Source: a virus
IMG/VR virus record: IMGVR_UViG_3300025771_002941
Span: 1-47,961 of that record
Length of the DNA: 47,961 nucleotides
Direction: 5' to 3' (one strand)
Positions 40,607-47,638 of the stretch are shown here, one piece after another. The position numbers and the translations under genes are program-made. A model generated the notes under the pieces. The model was not told where the DNA came from, did not search any database, and saw nothing but the letters and a program-made list of their open reading frames with translations. The stretch's first letter is position 1. Every line of letters begins with the position of its first letter.

Positions 40607-40757
40607 AGAAGTAGTAGATTATTTCTACGGACTAGATCCTGCTCACATGTCCTATCGACACAAGGTAGGAGACATATATGGTAAAAAGAATTTAAAAATT
40701 CCAAGAGCAAAACTTCACAAATCCAAAAAAGTAAAATCAAAGCCTAGTAAAGCATAA
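40596..40757 (+). CDS. Small very basic protein (53 residues)
   Basis: I chose the ATG at 40596, which overlaps the cysteine-rich gene's end by 11 bases; the longer frame reading from 40542 lies entirely in the other gene's code. The product has a short helical N-terminus and a Lys-rich tail (HKSKKVKSKPSKA). Likely nucleic-acid binding; function unknown. Confidence 0.5.
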   Translation: MKIKEVVDYFYGLDPAHMSYRHKVGDIYGKKNLKIPRAKLHKSKKVKSKPSKA

Positions 40758-40765
40758 TTACTATT

Positions 40766-41803
40766 ATGAAAGTTACTAGCATTCCCGGCATGGGAAAATA
40801 CGGTGTTTATATTGATGGCTTAAAAGCCAAAGATATAGACGATGACCTATGGTTAGAAATAGGATCAATACATCTACAAAGCCTTGTAACAATTATACGT
40901 GATATAGATTTTACCATAGACGAATATTCTAAAAGGATTCTTCAATGGGGTAAACACGTTGATCTATTTGAAATTCATTTACAAAAAGAATACAATACCA
41001 AAGATGTAACAGCACTGTTACGTAATGATAATATTAACGGTAAACAAGTAAATCCTGAAGATAAAAAGTGGGTTGAAACTGTTTTGAATTACTGCGAAAC
41101 CGATGAAGTTATGCGTGTTAGCGGAATGAAAGATGCAAACGGAAAACCAATCGGTATGTTCGCAGAAGGCGAACTTCTTTGGCACAGTAATGAAAGTGCT
41201 AATCTAAATCATACTCCGGGTGTTAGTTTATTAGGTGGAACAGGAATGACCAAGAGTTGCACCGGATTTGTTACAACTGCTGAATGGTATGAAAATCAAA
41301 CAGAAAGTTTTAGAAGTGAACTTGATCAAATCATTATACAACATAGATTCACTCCGGGAAAAATAAATCCCGGATTAAGAGCAGAGCAGGATTATGTTGT
41401 TCAAAAAAATATGTGCCCTGAAGATAGTTATATACCTTTGGTTATCAAATCACCATATGGACACAAAGGACTGCATTATTCTGTAAACACGGTTTATGGA
41501 GTAAAAGATATGAAGCAAGAAGAAGCACAAAAACTTTTTGATTACATAAACAGCACACTGTTCACCGACGAATACATATATGATCACTGGTATCAAAACG
41601 ATAACGATTTATGTTTGTTTGATAATAGCATTACATTACACAGACGGTTGGGTAGCACAGATAATCGACTTGCTTATAGAATACAGTATGACTACGGAAA
41701 TCTTATAGAAAATTATAATCCATACATCTTAGAACCTTTTGCTAGTGAATATAGAAAAAATAAAGACAGCATCAATCAAGTATTATCTAGTAGAAATCAA
41801 TAA
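40766..41803 (+). CDS. TauD/TfdA-like Fe(II)/2-oxoglutarate dioxygenase, altered metal motif
   Basis: The fold is recognised from LLWHSNES at residues 138-144, followed by a GVSLLGG strand, and the distal LFDNSITLHRR with His292 and Arg301/Arg305 for 2-oxoglutarate. TauD-type enzymes hydroxylate small molecules with a His-x-Asp...His iron site. Here the Asp is replaced by Asn142 (HSN), although Glu143 follows directly. That change may weaken iron binding or change the chemistry. The 345-residue length is near TauD size plus an N-terminal addition. Substrate unknown; related 2OG oxygenases are frequent in marine phages. Confidence 0.65.
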   Translation: MKVTSIPGMGKYGVYIDGLKAKDIDDDLWLEIGSIHLQSLVTIIRDIDFTIDEYSKRILQWGKHVDLFEIHLQKEYNTKDVTALLRNDNINGKQVNPEDKKWVETVLNYCETDEVMRVSGMKDANGKPIGMFAEGELLWHSNESANLNHTPGVSLLGGTGMTKSCTGFVTTAEWYENQTESFRSELDQIIIQHRFTPGKINPGLRAEQDYVVQKNMCPEDSYIPLVIKSPYGHKGLHYSVNTVYGVKDMKQEEAQKLFDYINSTLFTDEYIYDHWYQNDNDLCLFDNSITLHRRLGSTDNRLAYRIQYDYGNLIENYNPYILEPFASEYRKNKDSINQVLSSRNQ

Positions 41804-41806
41804 ATA
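41800..41806 (+). promoter_or_regulatory. T4-late-like promoter box with leader
   Basis: AATAAATACGTACATA at 41799, overlapping the stop of the dioxygenase gene; the predicted leader of about 21 nt contains AAAGGA before the ATG at 41833. Confidence 0.5.
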
Positions 41807-41832
41807 CGTACATAAACAAAAAAAGGATTTTT

Positions 41833-42483
41833 ATGGCGTTTCTAGTACACAATCTTCCACCCATCGAAGTTTTTGTTAAAAAAGAATATCTGTACGACCA
41901 TCAAAAGGGTCACGGAGAACTCACTCCTGGTATGTGGATTAGTATTAGAAGCATACAAAGCAAAGCACTTTACTTTGAAACTTTACTAGTTGAATACGGT
42001 GCTTTATATGATAAGTTACCTATATCAGCATTTGTATGGAAGAAAGACTACGACAAAGACAATCAACTTCCACTAGACACATTACAAATTTGGGATTGTT
42101 TTGATTACGACATCACAGTAATTAAAAAGCCTATGCTATGCGATTGTGAATTCTTTGGCAAGGATCGCAAAATGCACAAAGGTGAGTATATGTTTACACT
42201 AGACACCTGTCACGCACAACATTCGACACTTGATATAAATTTTGCAGAACATGACCCAGAACATAAAACATTTAATATTATTAAATTAAACAACGGACAG
42301 TTTGCGGCACAACCAAACAACAGGGTAGTGTTTACAGATCAAAGTTTAATTCCAACAGAAAGAAAGACACCAGATTTTAAAGTATGCACACAGAACTACA
42401 CAGTGGAGAACAATCCTAAATGGAGCGTTGGACACACGGATGAATGGGCATACAAAGATAAAGGCGAGGGATTGAAGGATTGA
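41833..42483 (+). CDS. Unknown late protein (216 residues)
   Basis: A mixed alpha/beta protein rich in Tyr, Asp, Lys and His, with Cys residues in CDCEFFG and one in LDTCHAQH near the middle that could bind metal. No known motif. The upstream late-type box suggests a structural or assembly role. Its stop overlaps the TTG of the next gene by four bases. Confidence 0.55.
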   Translation: MAFLVHNLPPIEVFVKKEYLYDHQKGHGELTPGMWISIRSIQSKALYFETLLVEYGALYDKLPISAFVWKKDYDKDNQLPLDTLQIWDCFDYDITVIKKPMLCDCEFFGKDRKMHKGEYMFTLDTCHAQHSTLDINFAEHDPEHKTFNIIKLNNGQFAAQPNNRVVFTDQSLIPTERKTPDFKVCTQNYTVENNPKWSVGHTDEWAYKDKGEGLKD

Positions 42484-42677
42484 CTTTAGAGGATGTCAAA
42501 GATGCATATAAAATCTTTTGGCAAGTAAAAGGTCATTTAAACACATCGCACGAAACAATACTAAGTTGTAAAGAATCTTATTTTAAAAGATTATGGTACA
42601 ACGAAGAAGCATATATACACCAAGACGGATTTGAAGAAGCATGGCAAACGATAAAATCAAAATTAAAAGAACAATAG
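42480..42677 (+). CDS. Small helical protein (65 residues)
   Basis: It begins with TTG, preceded by GAAGG, and reads MTLEDVKDAY, similar to the block signature at 33965-38144. The product is charged and helical with two Trp. It overlaps the methyltransferase gene by 37 bases. No family recognised. Confidence 0.5.
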   Translation: MTLEDVKDAYKIFWQVKGHLNTSHETILSCKESYFKRLWYNEEAYIHQDGFEEAWQTIKSKLKEQ

Positions 42678-43180
42678 AGTACAACGGTCCAAATAAAAGA
42701 GACTATTTTTTAGCAGATTTATTAAAAAAATTTAATCCTACCCTAGGATGTGAAGTCGGAGTACGCAACGGTCGTACTACATTTTATTTGCTTAATACAT
42801 TTATTAATCTAAAAATGTATGCTATTGATTATGATATTAAATTATTTTACAAAGACAATATAATATTAAAGTACGGACCTCGACTAAAAGCAATACAAGG
42901 ACATAGTCATCATGTACACGATCAAATTGAAGATAACAGTTTAGACTTTGTGTTTATTGATGCTGGTCATGATTACAATAGTGTAAAAGGTGATATAGAA
43001 TACTATACACCTAAACTTAAATCAAACGGATGGTTATGTGGACACGATATGGATTTTCCTGGTGTAAACAAAGCAGTAAACGAATTGCTACCAAACAACC
43101 ATCATATTGGCCCAAACAATGTTTGGTTTACGTGCTTAGACAAATCGGTGCCAATTCCGTTTAAAGTTCTTGACAACTAG
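42641..43180 (+). CDS. Class I SAM-dependent methyltransferase
   Basis: Rossmann-type motif I reads CEVGVRNGRTTFYL (about residues 37-50) and the post-motif strand is DFVFIDAGHDYNSVKGDIEYY (about 104-124), with GWLCGHD later; this is the Methyltransf_24 subgroup common in sugar and lipid modification clusters. The 179-residue length is near minimal. Target not predictable. It overlaps the 65-residue gene, so translation is probably coupled; the promoter of the next gene lies in its last bases. Confidence 0.75.
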   Translation: MANDKIKIKRTIEYNGPNKRDYFLADLLKKFNPTLGCEVGVRNGRTTFYLLNTFINLKMYAIDYDIKLFYKDNIILKYGPRLKAIQGHSHHVHDQIEDNSLDFVFIDAGHDYNSVKGDIEYYTPKLKSNGWLCGHDMDFPGVNKAVNELLPNNHHIGPNNVWFTCLDKSVPIPFKVLDN

Positions 43181-43198
43181 CATAAATCTATATACAAT
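43170..43198 (+). promoter_or_regulatory. Strong sigma70-type promoter
   Basis: TTGACA (43170-43175), 17 bases, TACAAT (43193-43198): 11 of 12 match. Predicted start near 43205; leader of about 22 nt with AAAGGAG before the ATG at 43227. Confidence 0.75.
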
Positions 43199-43226
43199 AT
43201 AAAAATTATTAACAAAGGAGACTCAC

Positions 43227-43490
43227 ATGAGTGATAGAACTTTTGGCGCGGAAGAAAAAGCCAAATTGGTCCAAATTGTAAATGAAGGTGTAACTGTACT
43301 AACTGAAGTGCAAGACCTACAAGAAGGATTACGTGATACTGTAAAAGCAGTAGCAGAAGAACTAGATATTAAACCAGCACTGATCAACAAAGCAATTAAG
43401 ATTGCACAAAAAGGTGAATGGCAAAAAGCAGTTGATGAGTTTGAAGACTTAGAAACCATCATTGTTACTACAGGCAAGGACAAAGTCTAA
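43227..43490 (+). CDS. DsbA-like small dsDNA-binding protein (T4 late-transcription type)
   Basis: The 87-residue acidic protein has a helical N-terminus, then ELDIKPALINKAIKIAQKG and an acidic helix WQKAVDEFEDLETII. The spacing resembles T4 DsbA (89 residues; ELGVDGKMFNRLLALYHK, then EAETEEVVELYD), a double-stranded DNA-binding protein that modulates late transcription. Similarity is by pattern and length; I hold it as likely, not sure. A near-consensus early promoter precedes it. Confidence 0.5.
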   Translation: MSDRTFGAEEKAKLVQIVNEGVTVLTEVQDLQEGLRDTVKAVAEELDIKPALINKAIKIAQKGEWQKAVDEFEDLETIIVTTGKDKV

Positions 43491-43492
43491 TT

Positions 43493-43774
43493 TTGCAAAA
43501 AGTAAAAGACTTTTGGATAAACTCTTACAGGAGTGATAAAATAGCATTTTCATTTGAACTTGTTAGTTTTATCTTTACGGTTGGAGCAAGTATGACGTTG
43601 GCTTTTAACGCAAGAGATCCTAATATGATGGTAGTTTATCCTGGATTCTTTATTGGTAGCATTACGCAAGTTTATGCTAGTTGGCGCAGAGGTGCCGCTT
43701 GGATTATGTTGTTAACTTCATATTTTGCTTGTGTAAACGTATTTGGATTTGGTGTAGCCGCAGGATGGTGGTAA
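43493..43774 (+). CDS. Small multipass membrane protein (93 residues)
   Basis: It starts with TTG two bases after the previous stop. After a basic N-terminus (about 17 residues), three hydrophobic segments follow (about 18-38, 47-62, 70-91), with positive residues (WRRG) in a loop. The C-terminus ends in Gly/Trp. No family recognised; perhaps a small transport or channel protein. It is directly followed by another tiny membrane gene. Confidence 0.55.
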   Translation: MQKVKDFWINSYRSDKIAFSFELVSFIFTVGASMTLAFNARDPNMMVVYPGFFIGSITQVYASWRRGAAWIMLLTSYFACVNVFGFGVAAGWW

Positions 43775-43882
43775 ATGCTTTCATATATCACTAAACCCTG
43801 GCATAATTGGTTAGCCATAATTATATTAGGAATTCTAGAATTAACCTTCATAGGATTCTTTATTTGGACTTTGGTAAAATAA
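43775..43882 (+). CDS. Tiny membrane protein (35 residues)
   Basis: The ATG directly follows the stop of the preceding gene. The peptide has a polar N-terminus of about 12 residues and a hydrophobic segment (residues 13-33, LAIIILGILELTFIGFF) that can cross the membrane once. Likely co-translated with the 93-residue membrane protein and perhaps a partner of it. Confidence 0.5.
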   Translation: MLSYITKPWHNWLAIIILGILELTFIGFFIWTLVK

Positions 43883-43895
43883 ATTAATTAAAGGC

Positions 43896-43924
43896 TTGAT
43901 TTTTTTAGGCACAGAACGTATAAT
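43896..43924 (+). promoter_or_regulatory. Sigma70-type promoter of the DNA polymerase gene
   Basis: TTGATT (43896-43901), 17 bases, TATAAT (43919-43924): 10 of 12 match with a perfect -10. Predicted start near 43931; the leader to the TTG at 44011 is about 80 nt, the longest in this window. Confidence 0.7.
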
Positions 43925-43976
43925 AGTAAATAATGTTGAAGAAGGTCAGTCGGCCATAAACGACATAATTGGTTTT

Positions 43977-43994
43977 TGCCAGCCGCAAGTGGCA
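43977..43994 (+). promoter_or_regulatory. Leader hairpin before the DNA polymerase gene (possible translational operator)
   Basis: TGCCA pairs with TGGCA around an 8-base loop GCCGCAAG, ending 16 bases before the TTG and just ahead of the AGGAGA ribosome site. T4 gp43 represses its own translation by binding a 5-bp, 8-base-loop hairpin at the same place. A second, weaker hairpin (GTCG/CGAC, also an 8-base loop) lies at 43949-43964. Function inferred from architecture. Confidence 0.5.
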
Positions 43995-44010
43995 TATATA
44001 GGAGAAGATA

Positions 44011-46680
44011 TTGAGTTACGTAGATGCACTCTGGGATCGTGATAAAGACATTATCAAGGTTGTAGAGAGAAACAAAAAAGGCGAACGTGAGTTTCGCGAA
44101 TTCCCCGCAAGATATGTATTTTATTATGGCGATGCTAAAGGCAAGCAAAAAAGTACCTTTGGCGATAGCGTCAGTCGTGTTGTTTGCAAAAGTTGGAAAG
44201 ACTTCTTAAAAGAACAAAAGATTAACAAGCACCGCGGATTATTTGAAGCAGATATCAATCCTGTATATAGATTACTAGAAGAAAACTATCTTGGACAAGA
44301 TGCACCAAATCTAAATGTTGCGTTTTTCGATATTGAGGTAGACTTTGATCCAGAACGTGGGTACAGTTCACCGGAAGATCCTTTTACGGCCATTACTGCA
44401 ATCACAGTACATCTACAATGGCTTGATAGCCTTATTACACTAGCACTTCCGCCCAAAACACTTACTATGGAACAGGCGAAAGAAGAATGTAAGGATTTTC
44501 CTAACACATATCTGTTTGAAACTGAAGCCGAAATGCTCGACACGTTTTTGGACTTAATTAAAGACGCAGATATTTTATCAGGTTGGAACAGTGAAGGTTA
44601 TGATATTCCATATACCGTAAACCGTATTACTCGTGTTCTTTCAAAAGAAGATACAAGACGTTTTTGTTTGTGGGATCAATATCCTAAGAAAAGAACATAT
44701 GAAAAATATGGAAGAGAGCAGGAAACCTATGACCTAATAGGCAGACAGCATTTAGACAGTCTTGAACTTTATCGTAAATATACGTATGAAGAAAGGCACA
44801 CTTATAGACTTGATGCCATTGGTGAAATGGAAGTCGGTGAAAAGAAAACTGTTTATGAAGGTACCCTCGATCAACTTTATAACAATGACTTCCGAACGTT
44901 TATCGAATACAACAGACAAGACGTTGCACTACTGGACAAGTTGGACAAAAAATTAAGGTTTATTGACTTAGCCAATGAACTTGCTCATGCAAACACAGTT
45001 TTGCTACCCACCACAATGGGTGCTGTGGCTGTTACAGAACAAGCAATCATAAACGAAGCACACAGACGTGGTTATGTAGTTCCTAACAGAGTACATAGAG
45101 AACCAGGCTCTGCACAGGCGGCAGGTGCTTATGTTGCATATCCTAAAAAAGGATTGCATGACTGGATCGGTTCAATGGACTTGAATTCACTATATCCTTC
45201 CGTTATTCGTGCATTGAATATGGATCCGGCAACCGTTGTGGGTCAACTGCGTCAAACACATACAGAAAACTATCTCAGCGAACAAATGAACTTTAAAAAG
45301 AAATCATTTGCGGCGGCTTGGGAAGGAAAGTTTGGTAGTCTTGAATATGACTACGTTATGGAACAACGCAAAGATATCGAGATCACAGTTGATTGGGAAA
45401 ACGGCGAAAGTGATTCGTTAAGTGCCGCGGAAGTTTACAGACTTATTTTTGAAAGCAATCAACCATGGATGTTGAGTGCTAACGGTACTATTTTTACAAC
45501 TGAGTATGAAGGTATTATTCCTGGACTATTAAAGAGGTGGTATGCAGAACGTAAAGAAATGCAGGCAAAGAAAGTTGCATCACAAGACGCAGGTAACAAA
45601 ATTGAAACTGCTTTTTGGGACAAACGTCAGTTGGTTAAGAAAATTAACCTTAACAGTTTGTATGGTGCTATTCTTAATCCTGGCTGTAGATTTTTCGATC
45701 ATCGTATTGGTCAAAGCACAACACTTACCGGAAGAAGCATTGCAAAACATATGGCTTCTAAGGTCAATGAGATTATAACAGGCGAATATGATCACACAGG
45801 TAAGAGCATTATCTATGGTGACACTGACTCTGTTTATTTTAGTGCATATACAAGTCTACGTGCTGAAATACAAAAAGGCGATATTCCGTGGACTAAAGAA
45901 AGTGTTACACAACTGTATGATCAAATTTGTGAAGAAGCAAACACTACGTTTCCTAAGTTTATGGGCGATGCATTTCATTGTCCTAAGAGCAGAGGGGAAG
46001 TTATTGCGGCAGGTAGAGAAGTTGTTGGTATAAAAGGTTTGTTTATTACAAAGAAACGATATGCTGTATTGATTTATGATCTCGAAGGCTTTAGAACAGA
46101 TACTGAAGGTAAGCCGGGCAAAGTAAAAGCAATGGGTCTTGATCTTAAGAGATCAGATACTCCTGTGTTTATGCAGGATTTCTTAAGTGAAGTATTGTTG
46201 GCAGTGCTGACAGGTGCTCAAGAAGATCAAGTACTAGAAATGATTACAGACTTTAGAACAAAATTTAAAGCACGACCAGGTTGGGAAAAAGGTTCACCCA
46301 AACGTGCAAATAATATTACTGATTATCTTGCTAAACTTAAAAAGCAAGGTAAGGTTAATATGCCGGGTCATGTAAGGGCAAGTATCAATTGGAATACCCT
46401 TAAAGAAATGAACGGTGACAAATTTAGTATGAACATTGTAGACGGTATGAAAGTTATTGTTTGCAAACTAAAAAATAATCCAATGGGATATACTTCGGTT
46501 GCGTATCCCACGGATGAACTGCGTATTCCAAAATGGTTCCAAGAACTGCCATTTGCTGACGAAGAAATGGAATCAACCATTATCGACAACAAATTGGATA
46601 ACTTGATTGGAGTTCTAGAATGGGATATAAAATCAACCGAACAGAAGAATACATTCAATAATTTATTTGACTTTGAATGA
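44011..46680 (+). CDS. 43: Family B replicative DNA polymerase (gp43-like)
   Basis: The enzyme replicates the phage genome and proofreads. The exonuclease domain has FDIEVD with Asp107/Glu109. The polymerase domain has DLNSLYPS at Asp390 (motif A), KKINLNSLYG from Lys543 (motif B) and YGDTDS with Asp604/Asp606 (motif C). At 889 residues it matches T4 gp43 (898) and is not split. It starts with TTG behind AGGAGA, with a sigma70-type promoter and a structured leader, so expression is early and perhaps autoregulated. The clamp gene follows. Confidence 0.95.
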   Translation: MSYVDALWDRDKDIIKVVERNKKGEREFREFPARYVFYYGDAKGKQKSTFGDSVSRVVCKSWKDFLKEQKINKHRGLFEADINPVYRLLEENYLGQDAPNLNVAFFDIEVDFDPERGYSSPEDPFTAITAITVHLQWLDSLITLALPPKTLTMEQAKEECKDFPNTYLFETEAEMLDTFLDLIKDADILSGWNSEGYDIPYTVNRITRVLSKEDTRRFCLWDQYPKKRTYEKYGREQETYDLIGRQHLDSLELYRKYTYEERHTYRLDAIGEMEVGEKKTVYEGTLDQLYNNDFRTFIEYNRQDVALLDKLDKKLRFIDLANELAHANTVLLPTTMGAVAVTEQAIINEAHRRGYVVPNRVHREPGSAQAAGAYVAYPKKGLHDWIGSMDLNSLYPSVIRALNMDPATVVGQLRQTHTENYLSEQMNFKKKSFAAAWEGKFGSLEYDYVMEQRKDIEITVDWENGESDSLSAAEVYRLIFESNQPWMLSANGTIFTTEYEGIIPGLLKRWYAERKEMQAKKVASQDAGNKIETAFWDKRQLVKKINLNSLYGAILNPGCRFFDHRIGQSTTLTGRSIAKHMASKVNEIITGEYDHTGKSIIYGDTDSVYFSAYTSLRAEIQKGDIPWTKESVTQLYDQICEEANTTFPKFMGDAFHCPKSRGEVIAAGREVVGIKGLFITKKRYAVLIYDLEGFRTDTEGKPGKVKAMGLDLKRSDTPVFMQDFLSEVLLAVLTGAQEDQVLEMITDFRTKFKARPGWEKGSPKRANNITDYLAKLKKQGKVNMPGHVRASINWNTLKEMNGDKFSMNIVDGMKVIVCKLKNNPMGYTSVAYPTDELRIPKWFQELPFADEEMESTIIDNKLDNLIGVLEWDIKSTEQKNTFNNLFDFE

Positions 46681-46695
46681 TTTTCTAAATATAAT
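46667..46695 (+). promoter_or_regulatory. Sigma70-type promoter of the sliding clamp gene
   Basis: TTGACT (46667-46672), 17 bases, TATAAT (46690-46695): 11 of 12 match, lying across the polymerase stop codon. Predicted start near 46702; leader of about 17 nt with a GGAG ribosome site. Confidence 0.7.
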
Positions 46696-46718
46696 AGTAA
46701 TAAGGAACGGAGAAAACT

Positions 46719-47450
46719 ATGAAAGACATATTACAAGACATTGTAGCACATACACACGCACTTGGCTTTTTAAACATTGTTAAAGTAAACGGTGATGATG
46801 CACAAACAGGTATTGATAGCATGGCAGAGGATCGCTCTGTAATCATGCAGGCAAATACAAAAAATGCACAGGTTGAAATGAAGGGTACCTTTGGTATGCC
46901 TAACCTAAATAAACTAGACATTCATTTGAAGTGTCCAGAATACAAAGATGGTGCAACTATTGATGTTGTGCATCAGGATAGAAATGGTGTACAAATTCCA
47001 ACAGGTATACACTTTGAAAATCAAGCAGGCGATTTTAAAAACGATTATCGTTTTATGAATGCAGATATTATTAATGAAAAACTTAAAACTGTTAAGTTTA
47101 AAGGTGCTCAGTGGGACGTCGAAGTTTCACCAACACTAGCAAGTGTACAGAGATTTAAAATGCAGGCAACTGCAAACGCAGAAGAAACTGTGTTTACAGT
47201 ATTAACAGATGGTGCAGATATTAAATTTAAGTTTGGTGATGCAAGCACACACGCAGGTGAATTTATTTTTGCAACAGGTGTAACTGGTAGTCTTAAAAAT
47301 GAATGGGCATGGCCTGTACAACAAACACTTGCTATTCTAAGTTTAGATGGCGACAAGGTTATGAAGTTTTCAGATCAAGGTGCTATGCAAATTAGTGTTG
47401 ACAGTGGTCTTGCAACTTATGAATATATCTTGCCAGCACAAAGCAAGTAA
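46719..47450 (+). CDS. 45: Sliding clamp (gp45-like)
   Basis: The clamp is a ring that tethers the polymerase to DNA and, in T4, activates late transcription. The 243-residue product (T4 gp45 is 228) has alternating strands and short helices in a two-domain layout and ends SGLATYEYILPAQ, a clamp-type C-terminal strand. Its position right after the polymerase supports the call. The GMPNLNKLDIHL segment near residue 58 resembles clamps of marine T4-like phages. Sequence similarity to T4 gp45 itself is weak by eye. Confidence 0.75.
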   Translation: MKDILQDIVAHTHALGFLNIVKVNGDDAQTGIDSMAEDRSVIMQANTKNAQVEMKGTFGMPNLNKLDIHLKCPEYKDGATIDVVHQDRNGVQIPTGIHFENQAGDFKNDYRFMNADIINEKLKTVKFKGAQWDVEVSPTLASVQRFKMQATANAEETVFTVLTDGADIKFKFGDASTHAGEFIFATGVTGSLKNEWAWPVQQTLAILSLDGDKVMKFSDQGAMQISVDSGLATYEYILPAQSK

Positions 47451-47459
47451 GGATAAGAT

Positions 47460-47627
47460 ATGGGATACGGTGACGATAGTATTAAATGGCCAAATAGAAA
47501 TAAACCTAGACAAATACGAAAAGGTGTTCGTATGTTAGCAGATGGTACAACTCAAACATGGGTTAAACCATTTGGTTCAAGAAAAGGTTATTGGTCACCA
47601 CCAAAGAAAAATAGAGTACCTAAATAA
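47460..47627 (+). CDS. Small basic protein (55 residues)
   Basis: The ATG follows the clamp stop by nine bases behind AAGG. The product is Lys/Arg/Trp/Pro-rich (RNKPRQIRKGVRM and GYWSPPKKNRVPK) and looks nucleic-acid binding, without a known motif. The next gene's AGGAG ribosome site overlaps its stop codon, so they are probably co-translated. Confidence 0.55.
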   Translation: MGYGDDSIKWPNRNKPRQIRKGVRMLADGTTQTWVKPFGSRKGYWSPPKKNRVPK

Positions 47628-47638
47628 GGAGAATGACA

